64,000 nucleotides of DNA from Candida dubliniensis CD36 (GCF_000026945.1 NC_012864.1:1054001-1118000); one strand, 5' to 3'. Shown: positions 42,544-53,867, counted from the stretch's first letter. Made by a program: numbers and translations. Notes: generated from the letters alone by a model not told the origin.

Positions 42544-43666
42544 CAATACAATAATAATCAATGTAGTAAACGCATATAAATCTAATTTTTTTTTTTTTTT
42601 AATTGTTAAATTTGATTTGAGTTGATTTGATTTGAGTTGAGTTGATTTAGTTTGTATCAATCATTATTATTTGTTTCAAGTTTTATGGTTTATGGTTTAT
42701 GGTTTATATTTGTTCGTTTGTTTGTTTTAGTTTAGTTTAGTTTACTTTATAAATATATTTGGTAGCATAGACGTAAAACTAGATCTAGAATTAGAATTAG
42801 AACTAATAGTATGTGGAGTTTTTATTTTAGAATAATTACAATACAATAAAATACATAACAATACCAATACATTAAATTTTAGTTTCCCTCCCACCCCCCA
42901 TAAAAAAAAAATGAATTAATAAGTTTAAAATATGTAAGAAAGTTAATTAAAGATTCGTAATTGATTACTACTTTATACTTATAGAATAGAATAAGATATA
43001 AAGAAAACAATATATAAAGAATAAAAGTAATATTAGGAGAATCAAAAAAAAGAAAAAAAAAAAAATAAGCAACGGACCAAAATTTATGCCAAGAATACTG
43101 TCAAAATAAAAAAAAAAAAAAAAGATTTAAGGTCAGTCCTCCCATCATCACCCACCACAGACCACAGACCAACACCACCACAGACCAAATCGAGTAATTT
43201 CCAATATATTAGATATATATAATAATAATAAAGATTTCTTTTATCATTTTCTCTGATTTGTAATATTATAACAAAGCAAAAATAGATTAAAAATTATTGC
43301 AGTCAATAATAACATTATTCATTTTAGTTTAGTTTAGTTTAGATTAGTTTAGATTAGATCAATTAAATTAGTATAAATTTTTTTTTTTTTTCTTTGAAAT
43401 CATACCACAATAGAAAGAAAGAAAAACTTCAAATTAACAAACAAAGATATAATATAACATTTCAGAATTCAGAATTAATTCAGAATTAATTCAGAAGAAT
43501 TAAAATCATGAGCTGATAATGTAATATAAACACACTGCCCCAGGCCCACCACTACTACTAAAAATGGATTTTAACACAAACAAAACAAAACAAAAAACAA
43601 AACAACATATATCTAAATAAGATAGTGAATATATTGTTAGTATTGTTGTTATTACGAACAAAAAAA

Positions 43667-43753
43667 GAGAAGAGAAGAGAAGAGAAGAGAAGAGAAGAGA
43701 AGAGAAGGGAGTGAAGGAGTGAACAGGGGCGGGGGGGGGGAGGGGGGAGGTGG
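43667..43753 (+). repeat. GAGAA array followed by long G tracts
   Basis: Pentanucleotide GAGAA repeat at 43667-43707, then G tracts of 4, 10 and 6 (43726-43729, 43731-43740, 43742-43747) separated by single bases. Nearly pure purine over 87 nt, with both triplex-forming and quadruplex potential. Confidence 0.85.
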
Positions 43754-44340
43754 CGAATTGTTGGGTATGTTATATATATATATATTGCAAACAAAGTAAG
43801 AAGCAATCTGCACAACAACAACAACAACAAGAAAAAAAGTCTTTCTAATACAAAGGGATTTGAACAATATCAAATAACAGAACAGAACAAATACATACCA
43901 TCACTATATATATATATATATATATCCATTTATATTTACCTCAGTAAATACATAGGAGAAAGTTTGTAAAAAAGAAAAAGAAAAAGAAAAAGAGTTCACC
44001 AATAATCTTTTTCACATAATATATATTTTACAACAATTAGAGGTTAGAAAGAAAATGTAAATTAGTTGAGTAAATAGAATCAATAATCAATTTATTGTTG
44101 TTATTTCTTATATCTTATTACTTTGTATATTTGTTTTTTTTTTTTTGTTAAAGGAAAAGGAAAAGGAAAAGGAAAGGCAGAACAAGAATAAACAATAAAG
44201 AAGATCTGACGTCTCCTATTTACTATTATTACTACTGGTAGGAGAATATAGATACATATACGTATATATAAGGACGAGGCTAAAAACATTATCCGATTGT
44301 TATTTCTCTCTTGTCTTTTGTCCTTTGTCTTTTGTCTTTT

Positions 44341-44370
44341 TTTAGTTTAGTTTAGTTTAGTTTAGTTTAG
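44341..44370 (+). repeat. TTTAG pentanucleotide repeat, 6 units
   Basis: Perfect array of 30 nt. Imperfect TTTAG arrays are also at about 43324-43362. Confidence 0.9.
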
Positions 44371-44664
44371 TGTTTGTACATTCAATTAAATTATTGTTCT
44401 TAATTTGAAAAAAAAAAAAAACTAAAAGATCAAAAAGGAATATAAAGTATAAGTATAAGTATAAGTATAAGTATAAGAAGAGTTCTTTGTTATTTTTGAT
44501 ACAGAAATTGTATTTATTTTTTTGTACTCTTCAAAGAAAAAAGAAAAAGAAAAGTAAAAAAAAAAGAGACTGTAAAATATGGAAAACGAATAAATGACAA
44601 AAAGGTCAATATAAAACAATAAAACAAAGAAAGCAAATAAAACAATAAGAAAACACAAAAATTG

Positions 44665-44688
44665 AATATTATTAATATTAATAATATT
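44665..44688. repeat. 24-nt perfect AT-only palindrome
   Basis: The 24 bases equal their own reverse complement; composed only of A and T, and it continues as a second overlapping palindrome to 44697. Confidence 0.85.
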
Positions 44689-45120
44689 ATTAATATTACA
44701 GATTCGAAGAATTAGTTATTTCCTGTATCCGAGGTTAAACTGATGATGATGATGATGATGAACGGCGGGTTGAATAGTCTATTTTAGTATTATTATTTTG
44801 TATTGTGTTTAGAGGCGCTAAAAATATTCGGTTCTGTTTTGTTTTTTTTTTTTTTGCAATCATTCATAAAGTGTTGTTGTTGTTGTTATTATTACTGGCC
44901 TATAACAATATACATATATATTTATACACCAGAAGAAGAAGGATAAGAAGAAGAAGAAGAAGGAGAAGCAGAGCAGTAGGAGAATTAGAATTAGAGTCAA
45001 ACCTGGAAAACCAAAACCAAAAACCAAAACCAAAAAAAAGTATTTGTGAAACAAAATTTTTCCTTTTCGACAACAAACAAACAAAAAAAAAAACAAACTG
45101 TAATGTAAGGGGGTAACGCC

Positions 45121-45154
45121 ATACATACATACATACATACATACATACATACAT
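45121..45154 (+). repeat. ATAC tetranucleotide repeat
   Basis: About 8 units; a shorter copy lies at about 46246-46263. Confidence 0.9.
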
Positions 45155-45319
45155 AAATTTTCATCTCCCCAAAAAAAAAAAAAAAACTATCAACAATTTG
45201 TGAAATACATTCTGAACATGAATAAGTAGAACTGAATTGAAACCATTTCTGAAATAATTTTAAAGAATAATGATAAAATCAATCAATTAAGAAAAGAGAA
45301 AAAAAAGAGAAAAAAAAAA

Positions 45320-45348
45320 TTGGCGAAACTTGGCGAAATTTGGCGAAA
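45320..45348 (+). promoter_or_regulatory. Three TTGGCGAAA copies in exact 10-bp phase
   Basis: TTGGCGAAA occurs at 45320-45328, 45330-45338 and 45340-45348. The unit contains CG and GCGAAA, which resembles SBF/E2F-type sites, and the 10-bp period places all copies on one face of the helix. Binding factor not known. Confidence 0.45.
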
Positions 45349-45783
45349 ATTGAAAATTGAAAAAAAAGGAAAGAAAGAAAAACAATATCAAAAAATATAT
45401 AATAAATATTGACAGAAAACAAAAGAAGAAAGGAAGGAAGGAAGGAAGAAAGGAAGGAAAGAAAGGAAGGAAAGAAGAAAGAAATAACATGATATTATAG
45501 AATAATCCATTATACGTTATATGTGACTATTTTTTTTTTTTTGAAATATTATAAAGAAAGAAAAGAGAGAAAGAGAAAGAGAAGACTAAAAATAAATGTT
45601 TTAATTTTTTCTTTTTTCTTTTTTCGTTTTCTTATTTTCTTATTTTGACACAAAATATTATTTAACCGTTTTTGTTATTTTATTCTCTCTTCAGTTTTAT
45701 TCGAATAGAATTTAATTTAATTGAATACAATTAAGTGAATGAATTTCTTTCACCTTCTCTTCTCTTCTCTCTCTCTGCTCTTC

Positions 45784-45863
45784 CTATGTACTATGTATTA
45801 TGCATTATGTACTATGTATTATGTATTATGTACCATTTACTATGTACCATTTACTATTTACTA
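45784..45863 (+). repeat. Imperfect ACTATGT/ATTATGT array
   Basis: About 80 nt of 7-10-bp units (CTATGTA, TTATGTA, CCATTTA variants). Confidence 0.8.
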
Positions 45864-46064
45864 TTCTTGTGTTCAACATTTTCTTTTTGACGTATTGTTC
45901 TTCTGTTTTTTGTGAAATCTTGAATGGGTTTATTTTCGTTTTGGTCAATGTTTAATGTTCAATGTTTAATGTTTAATGTTCTGATTTATGATGATGATGA
46001 TGCAAATGGATTTGTACTATTTTTTTATTGAAACATAACAACAATTTCTTTTTTATTTTTTTGC

Positions 46065-46118
46065 CTAAACTAAATACTAAAAACTAAATACTAAATACTA
46101 AATACTAAATACTAAAAA
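46065..46118 (+). repeat. CTAAATA heptanucleotide repeat
   Basis: About 7 units, mostly perfect; followed by an AAAAT array at about 46124-46143. Confidence 0.85.
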
Positions 46119-47126
46119 TTGAATAAAATAAAATAAAATAAAATGACTTGCATTGACTATTTTGTTAATGAGCCTAGAGTAAAATATAGTCATATGTATT
46201 TATGTGTATCTATGTATAATTTCCGTTTAGGATATTATTGCATCCATACATACATACATACATGCATGCCATATCTCTACTGGTTGTTAATGTTGATGTT
46301 GATGTTGATGTTGTTGATGTTGTACAAACTTGTACATCATGCATTGGTTATTATTATTATTATTATTATTATTGTTATTGTTATTATTATTCTCAACCTT
46401 TCAACCTGAGTTTTTCCTTATTGTTTTCGCCATATCTGTCTCTGTCTCGCCTTACATACTCATACAGGTAATATATAATATATATATTTATAGGATAAAA
46501 ACAAATTAATATAAAATAGACTTAAAATATCTCAAAATATTCCTTTCTTCTCAACTTCTTCCTTTACTCCTACCACCCCTTAAAAATACTTTTACAATAT
46601 ATATTGTTTTTAATTTACCTTCAAACAATACTAATAGGACTACCAAAACCATTAACAAGTTTTAGTGATAATTCCAATCAATAGACAAAAAAAAAAAACA
46701 AACAGAACTAGAACTAGAACTAGAACTACTTTGGTTTAACATTAGTTTATAATCACATCTATTCAGGAGAGATATACACCAGAAGTTAAACCTTTTTTTA
46801 TAATTTATAATTTATAATTTAATTTAATTTGGTTTGTTACTTTTCTATAAATCTGCATCACATCCAAATTATAACCCTCCTACACCTACACCAACACCTA
46901 CATCATCATCATCATAATCATCGTCATCGCCCCCCCGCCGCCTCGTGTTGTTGTTGATCACCGCCCCCCCACTCACTCACTATATTCTACGTTATATAAT
47001 TGATAATTATATTTATTTGGGGGAAAAAGAAAAAGAAAAAGAAAAAAAAAAAGAGTTTCACTTTTTTATTTTACACATTAACAAAACTAATCAAGATATT
47101 AACTATAATAATCTGTCAAATTTATC

Positions 47127-47185
47127 ATTAATTATTATTAATTATTATTAATTATTATTGATTATTATTGATTATTATTGATTAT
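47127..47185 (+). repeat. 10-bp ATTATTATTA/G array
   Basis: Decanucleotide array, first half ending in A, second half in G, about 6 units. Confidence 0.85.
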
Positions 47186-48092
47186 ATTGGACTTTTTTGT
47201 TTCAAAATTATTCTTTTATTTAACAAGAAAAAGCAAAAAAGAAAAAAAGAAAACAAAAAAAGGGAAACAATTACGAATAAGATAGACAATAAAGTTTTTA
47301 GAAGGAAACAACTAGATTATACTTTTAAACCCTTTTTTTTTTTAATATTCGGTCCACCACCACCACCAGAAGTTCCACCAATATTACTACTACTACTACT
47401 TTCTTCCTCCTGCTCCTCACTTGTGGATTCTTTTCAAGATTATTTGAAACAAATAATACAATAACAAATTCTAAAAATTTTAAAATTTTTAAAATTTTTT
47501 TCAAAACTTAATAATAGGTTTAGGTATAAAATATTTATTTTTACAAAGAAAGGAAAGAAAGGAAAAGAAAGAAAGAAAAGAAGAAAATCTTGAACTAAAG
47601 GACCAAAAACAAAAAAAAAATCAAATTTAAAGAATATAATATATATATATATTTGATTGTTAAATTTATTAAGTTTATTATTCTTCTTTTGGTTTTATCA
47701 TCATTAGTTGAAACTTTGAAACTTTGAAACTTTGAAATTTTTTCATATTTATAAATTTTAAAATTTTTAAATTTTTTTTTAAAAAAAAATTTAATTTAGA
47801 TTCTTTAAAAAGGGTTCTTTTTTTAAACAAATAAACAATCATTGATTCATTGATTCATTCATTCAAAAGAAGAAAAGAAAGGAAAGAAAGAAGAAAAGAA
47901 AGAAAGGAAAAGAAAGAAAGGAATAATTGTTGAAACAGATTGATTCTATTGTTCTTATTCTTCTTATTCTTCTTATTGTTCTTATTGTTCTTATATTTTT
48001 GATATTTCATAATTTTCAATTCCAATTGCAAAAAAAAATTTGTTTTTTTGGTTTTTGTTTTTTGTTTTTGGATTGATTTTTGATAAAGTCCA

Positions 48093-48128
48093 AATTACTT
48101 AATTACTTAATTACTTAATTACTTAATT
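48093..48128 (+). repeat. AATTACTT octanucleotide repeat
   Basis: About 4.5 perfect units, 830 bp upstream of the SFL2 ATG. Confidence 0.88.
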
Positions 48129-48144
48129 GGTTTTCACTCCTTCT

Positions 48145-48158
48145 CCCCCCCCCCCCCC
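48145..48158 (+). repeat. 14-nt C homopolymer
   Basis: Pure C run followed directly by T8, about 800 bp before the SFL2 ATG. Confidence 0.9.
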
Positions 48159-48909
48159 TTTTTTTTCTATTTTTTTGTTTGTGGAAATTATAATTGTTGT
48201 TTGATATATATATATATATTAGTTGATTGGAAATTCCTTTTTATCAATATTTCATTATTTTATTTCAATAAATACTTATCTTTGGTTTTTGGAAATTTTT
48301 GTTATTTTAAATTAAAATCTAAACAAAAAAAAAAAAGAACTAAAGGGAAGAAGTATATATTTATATTCCCATCATCATCCATCATCTATCCTCCATCCTT
48401 CCCTTTTTTGATTGGATTGAATTAATTTTTTTTTATATTAATATTAATATTAATATTTATTCAATCTTTAATTGTTGAAAGTAAATTGGATTATTATTCC
48501 CATTTTTTATTTTTTTTTTTCAGTTGTTGTTGCAAGAGGGCTTTTTTTTATTATTATTATTATTATTATTTTTTCCAGGTCTTGATCCTTTTTGTGGGTT
48601 TTATTTATTCATGTGTTTTTAATTCATATTCAAAAAACAAACACCTGCAAAATTAGAACTTTCCATTTCCATTTCCATTTCCATTTTAATTTGAGTAAAT
48701 TCAATCAATATCATAACATTACTAATACTTTTCGTTCCCCCCTTTTTTTTTTTGCAATTAATTATTAGACTAGAACTAGAAACCATTCATATTATTATTA
48801 TTATAATTATTATTAGTATTCAGTTTTTGATTTCCTCATATTAATCAAAAAACAAAGTAAAGATATTTCAATATTATCTTAAATTATCCTCAAATTAACT
48901 TGTACATAT

Positions 48910-48943
48910 ACCCTATTACCCTATTACCCTAATACCCTAATAC
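48910..48943 (+). promoter_or_regulatory. ACCCTATT/ACCCTAAT repeats just upstream of SFL2
   Basis: Four ACCCTA units in 34 nt, ending 15 nt before the SFL2 ATG. Two of them read ACCCTAA, similar to the Tbf1 core. They may be leader sequence rather than a binding site. Confidence 0.45.
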
Positions 48944-48958
48944 TTATAACACAATAAT

Positions 48959-51658
48959 ATGAGTAAAAAAAAAAATCCTGGTGATCCTAGAATTAAGAAG
49001 AACGCTTTTGTTCATAAATTATATACCATGTTACATGATCCATCTTTAAATCATTTAATTTGGTGGACTAATAGTAATGGTGAAGAAAATACTTTTGCTT
49101 TATGTCCAGGGAAAGAATTTGCTAATTGTTTAACTCAATATTTTAAACATGGTAATGTTGCAAGTTTTGTTCGTCAACTTCATATGTATGGTTTTCATAA
49201 AGTTAGTGATCCATCATCCAATACTTATTCTACAATCAACAACAACAACAACAACAACAGTGGTAGTAGTAGTAGTAACAAAGATGTACCACCAGTTTGG
49301 GAATTTAAACATCTGAGTGGAAGATTTAAACGTGGTGATGAAAATTCATTGATTTATATAAAACGAAGATCAAGTTCTAATCATAATTCAAGACTTGGTA
49401 CATATTCTGAAACTATTCATCATCCATTATTATCCAATCCTTTTATAAATCAACCACAATTAATATATCAAGATTATTCAATGGGGACTCCAATTGAAGT
49501 TCAACCATTTTATAACAATCAAAATCAACCACCAATGTATTATCAACCGCCACTACCACCACTACCACCACAACAACAACAACAACAACAACAACAAGTG
49601 ATTGCTACTCCTCAATATCATCAGTATAATAATTATCATATGCAACCACTACAACAACCGCTACAACCAACAAATGCATTATTCGATTACCAACAAACAA
49701 TAATACAACCAGTACCTACACCTCATCAACCAGGATCTTTTGTTCAACAAATACCGGCACCACCAGCACCAGCACCACCAGCACTAGCACCATCATCACT
49801 AGATCAATCTCAATCTCAATCTCAATCACAACAATATATTCCTCAATTACAATATCGACAAAATCCATATCCTCAACCACTTTCAGGAACACAACCTCAA
49901 CAACTTCAAGAATCTCATTCAGGATCTTTAATTTATCAACCAATTCCACATTATTCTACAACACCACCACCACCACCACCACCAGAACCACCAGCACCAC
50001 CAAAAGATACAATTCATAATCATAATCATAATCATACACAATTACAAACCACCCCAATTACTATAGCAACAAAAATTAATGGTAATTTATCAAGACCATC
50101 ATCATCTTCCTCATCATCATCAAATTCATTATCAAATTCAGCAGCAGTAGCAGTACATGAACAAAATTCATATTTAAAATTTAGGAAAATTTGGCATAAT
50201 GAAATTAATGAAAATAATGAAAATAATGAAAAAATTAATAATTTAAAACCAAGAAATCCATCATTAATGTTTGATCCATTAATACAAGTTGATTGTAATT
50301 CTAATTCTAATTGTAATTCTAATTGTAATTCTGAACGATCATCTAAAACCATTCAACAAAACAATTCCAATTCTATTATATCAATATTAACTAATAAAGA
50401 AAATAATTTGAAATCATCACCATCACCATCACCATCTACATCTACAACTAGAGCTACAACTACAACTAATTCAATAATTACATTACCACCACCTTCAGTT
50501 ATTGATCGTTCTGTATCAATAATTGGTTCTTCTAATCCATTTGATATATCTTTAAGAATAAACAATAATATTCAACAACAACAACAACAACAAAAGCAAC
50601 AACAAAAGCAACAACAAAAGCAACAACAATTGTTTAATGGAACTCCATTAACACAAAATGGAAGATTACCTAAAATTGCATCACCATTGATGACTTGTAA
50701 TACAGGATCAAGATCAGTATCAGTATCAGGATCACCAACAATGATAATTGGCAATGGTAATGGTGACGTTGATATTGGTAACAATTCTGGTTCAAGAAAT
50801 TCAACAAGTATTAATATTAATAATTTTGGATCGAAAAAATTTTCAATATTTTCAAATTCTTTACAAGAAAGATTACGACCTTCAATATTTGAATTTCATT
50901 CAATTAATAACCACAACAACAACAATATTAATAATAGTAATAATAATAGTAATAATTTATCAAAAGAACTTAATACAACTATTGTTACTATACCTAAAAT
51001 AAATTCAAATTCAAATTTTAATTCAAATTCAAATTTTAATTCTAATTCTGGATCATCAAGAACAACTTCTCAATCATCAATATCATCATTATCAATTTCA
51101 GGTTTATCTTCAAAAAAATCATCATTATCATCAATTTCCTCTAGTAATACTAATACTAATAATTTATCAATATTAAATTCAATAAATTATCGCAATAACA
51201 ATAGTAATAACAATAGTAATAGTAATAATAGTATCAGTACAATATCACCAAAATTGTCTTCACTTTTACATCATCAACAACAACAACATTTAGAACCAGA
51301 ACCAGAACATGAAAATGAATCACAAAATCAAAACTCTGTTGTCATTACTAATGATACAAATATTCATTCATTAGTACCTTGTTCTTCTTCTACAACTACA
51401 ACTACAAGTACAGATCATAGACAAGTGTCAAATTCACCAATTTCTCGACAACAACAACAACAACAAAATAGTGGGACCAATAACAATAACAATAATAAAA
51501 AAGTCTCGGTGACGTCATTATTATTGCCAAATCAAGGTTATGTACCACCACCACCACCACCACCACCACCACCACCATTATATAAATCATCAATTATCAC
51601 CGAGGAAGAGAATAGTACCACCAGTAGTAATAATAGTAGTAGTACTGGTGGTGGATAG
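48959..51658 (+). CDS. SFL2: HSF-type transcription factor Sfl2
   Basis: 899 codons. An HSF-type DNA-binding domain fills ~13-135: AFVHKLYTMLHDPSLNHLIWW, CLTQYFKHGNVASFVRQLHMYGFHKV, then VWEFKHxSGRFKRGDENSLIYIKRR. A Ser/Asn insert (~90-105) interrupts the domain. The remaining ~750 residues are low complexity: poly-Gln (~201-210), Pro/Gln blocks, poly-Ser, Asn-rich blocks, QQKQ array (~540-555), a poly-Pro run near the end and a Ser/Thr/Gly tail. Codon 119 (49313) is CTG, which as Ser gives KHSSGRF. Known role in C. albicans: promotes filamentous growth, opposing the related repressor Sfl1. Reading as Sfl2 rather than Sfl1 rests on the PFK1 neighbourhood. ATG at 48959 is 9 nt after an AACACAA leader. 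Confidence 0.9.
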   Translation: MSKKKNPGDPRIKKNAFVHKLYTMLHDPSLNHLIWWTNSNGEENTFALCPGKEFANCLTQYFKHGNVASFVRQLHMYGFHKVSDPSSNTYSTINNNNNNNSGSSSSNKDVPPVWEFKHLSGRFKRGDENSLIYIKRRSSSNHNSRLGTYSETIHHPLLSNPFINQPQLIYQDYSMGTPIEVQPFYNNQNQPPMYYQPPLPPLPPQQQQQQQQQVIATPQYHQYNNYHMQPLQQPLQPTNALFDYQQTIIQPVPTPHQPGSFVQQIPAPPAPAPPALAPSSLDQSQSQSQSQQYIPQLQYRQNPYPQPLSGTQPQQLQESHSGSLIYQPIPHYSTTPPPPPPPEPPAPPKDTIHNHNHNHTQLQTTPITIATKINGNLSRPSSSSSSSSNSLSNSAAVAVHEQNSYLKFRKIWHNEINENNENNEKINNLKPRNPSLMFDPLIQVDCNSNSNCNSNCNSERSSKTIQQNNSNSIISILTNKENNLKSSPSPSPSTSTTRATTTTNSIITLPPPSVIDRSVSIIGSSNPFDISLRINNNIQQQQQQQKQQQKQQQKQQQLFNGTPLTQNGRLPKIASPLMTCNTGSRSVSVSGSPTMIIGNGNGDVDIGNNSGSRNSTSININNFGSKKFSIFSNSLQERLRPSIFEFHSINNHNNNNINNSNNNSNNLSKELNTTIVTIPKINSNSNFNSNSNFNSNSGSSRTTSQSSISSLSISGLSSKKSSLSSISSSNTNTNNLSILNSINYRNNNSNNNSNSNNSISTISPKLSSLLHHQQQQHLEPEPEHENESQNQNSVVITNDTNIHSLVPCSSSTTTTTSTDHRQVSNSPISRQQQQQQNSGTNNNNNNKKVSVTSLLLPNQGYVPPPPPPPPPPPLYKSSIITEEENSTTSSNNSSSTGGG

Positions 51659-51893
51659 ATAGAGGTAGGTAGGTATAGGCCGAAGAGTGATGATGATATT
51701 GATGATATTGATAATGATGATGATATTGATAGTGATCATTGTATATTATATTGTTATTAGAGTTTTATACGTAGAGATAAAAAAAAAATTGCTAAATATA
51801 AACCAAAAATAGATTAGATAGAAAGTAAGAAAGTATGAATTGAGAAATAATTATTCAATATATCTTTCTGATTTTATCAAATTATGAATTGAC

Positions 51894-51922
51894 ATGGTAT
51901 GGTATGGTATGGTATGGTATGG
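51894..51922 (+). repeat. GGTAT pentanucleotide repeat
   Basis: About 5.5 perfect units followed by an A run. Confidence 0.9.
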
Positions 51923-53867
51923 AAGAAAAAAAAAAAAAAGAAGGAACGGATATACCAATTGATTTTGATTTTATTATCCCGTGATTGCAATGAAATAAAA
52001 TGAAATGAATTGCTATTATTTATTTCATCCACTTTCTTCTTCTTGTTTGTTTCACTTTTGAGTCAATATTATTATTATTATTATTAAATTTTTTTTTTTC
52101 TTTCATAAAGAAATCCATTTGTGGAATTATTATATTATATTATATTATATTATATTCATTTATTCGGTATACAATTGCATAAATAAATAAATTAATTTAA
52201 ACCGTTTTATGTAATTTATCACCTTATAAGGAGGAGGAGGAGGAGGCGTTTATTAAACATCATACATAGCATAGCATAGCATAGCGTAGCAAAGCAATCG
52301 GTATTGTGTCCCGTTATATATATATATATATGCATATATGCATATATATCAATAAGTTAATATCGTTGTTGTTGAGATTTAACTCATTATGCGTTTCATT
52401 ATTCGTCTTCCCGTCCTTCTATTTATTATCATAACCCCATAACACCATAACCCATTGACCTTTAAAAAAAAAAAAAAAAAAGAAGTACAACCCAACATAG
52501 TTTGTTTGACGATAAGTAAGTAATAACAGTAATGATGATATTTTTAGGGTAATATCATTTGGGGATTATGTGATACTTGATTGTTTGTTTTGGACGAATG
52601 AAGCAAAAAAAATGAACCAAACAAACAAACAAATTCTACTTTCACCAAAAGGGTTTTAAACACAAAAAACGAAAGCGTAAAACGTAGAATGTAAAAAACG
52701 TAAAATGTAAAATGTGAAAAATAATTTGGAATTCTTTTTTAATGATTTACCGAAATGAGGTTCTTTTTAATTTTTTTTTTTTTTTTTTTTTTTGAACGTG
52801 TTTGATATTGGTGTTGGTGGTGGAGAGATGGATGGATGGACCAAAGGGAAGGGAAGGGAAGGGAAAATGTCTTGGTTATTTGTCACATTTTTTTTTTTTT
52901 TATTATTTTTTTTTTTGGATACCAAGTTTTATATTTAACCCAACTATAACTTTATTCCAAATCGAATTTTGTAAAGTTAATACTTTGTTTGTTTGAAAAT
53001 CTTGACAACAACAACATTCATTCATTCCTTTTTAAAACCAGACCAAAAAAAGAAAAAGAAAAAAAACAACCAACTAAGAAATAAGAATAGACTTACATCC
53101 AAAAACAACAACAACAACAACAACAACAATAACAAATATGGGACCAAAAGTATTAACCACTTCTATAAAATTAACCATGGTGGCATAAATAAAAGGGGGG
53201 GAGGGAGGGGTTCAATTGTAAATTACTTCTTCTCTTTTCTTGTTGTTGTTGATTAATTTTGTGCAAAATTAGTTTTATTTTTTTCGCAGTTTCTTTTGGT
53301 AGCGGAAGAAAAGAAACCATGAAACCATGAAACAGAGTAACAAAGTAACAAAGTAACAAAGTAATTGAGTAACAGGGTTTACGTATATAGACTTAAGTTT
53401 AATTACATCATATTGACAGACTTTAATCAATACACAACAACAAAAAACGAAAAAAACTAAAACAAAAAAAAAACAAAAAACAAATGGGAAATAGCAATGG
53501 TTATGATTATGGTTTTGATTTGTAAAGTGTATTGTGTAAAATGTAATCTTCAACCTTTTTAATCTGTATTAACCATAACCATCATCATCATTATTTATTA
53601 TCATTATATATCATCGCCATTATGTGTCAAGAAACAAAAAAAAAAAAAAAGAGATACAAAACAATAAACGAACAAAACGTAACTGCAAGAAATTGAAAGG
53701 AGGCTTTTTTTTTGGGAAAAACCAAATTCATCAAGAATAAGAATAAGAATAAAATAGAATAAGAATAAGAATAACAAAAAGTAAAGAATTAAAGAACAAA
53801 GCTAAAATAGACGGACAAAACAATAATTTAACCACTACCCATAAGGAAAGAATAAGAAACTTCTTCT

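Larger units (their letters stand above)
37057..48958. promoter_or_regulatory. 11.9-kb gene-free, repeat-dense region upstream of SFL2
   Basis: No credible coding sequence on either strand: every open frame is short and made of translated microsatellites (for example repeated WSLEFGV, or Ser/Asn/Ile runs). The stretch holds dozens of tandem repeats of 1-25 bp, listed individually below when clear. As PFK1 ends into it and SFL2 starts from it, it is mainly upstream DNA of SFL2. Very long upstream regions are a known trait of Candida biofilm and cell-fate regulators. Part of it may be a long 5' leader or non-coding transcripts; the sequence alone cannot show this. Confidence 0.75.

Noticed and set aside
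46143..46471. Frames with CATA, GTTGAT and ATT repeats
   Set aside because: Composed of translated microsatellites; no family match.
37057..48958. Centromere (ORF-free region of several kb)
   Set aside because: Candida centromeres are ORF-free too, but this one has heavy simple repeats and no flanking inverted repeat that I could see, and it abuts a regulator known for long upstream DNA. CENP-A ChIP would decide.
49716..51593. Antisense frames across SFL2
   Set aside because: Made of reverse-read CAA, AAT and CCA repeats; shadows of the SFL2 coding strand.
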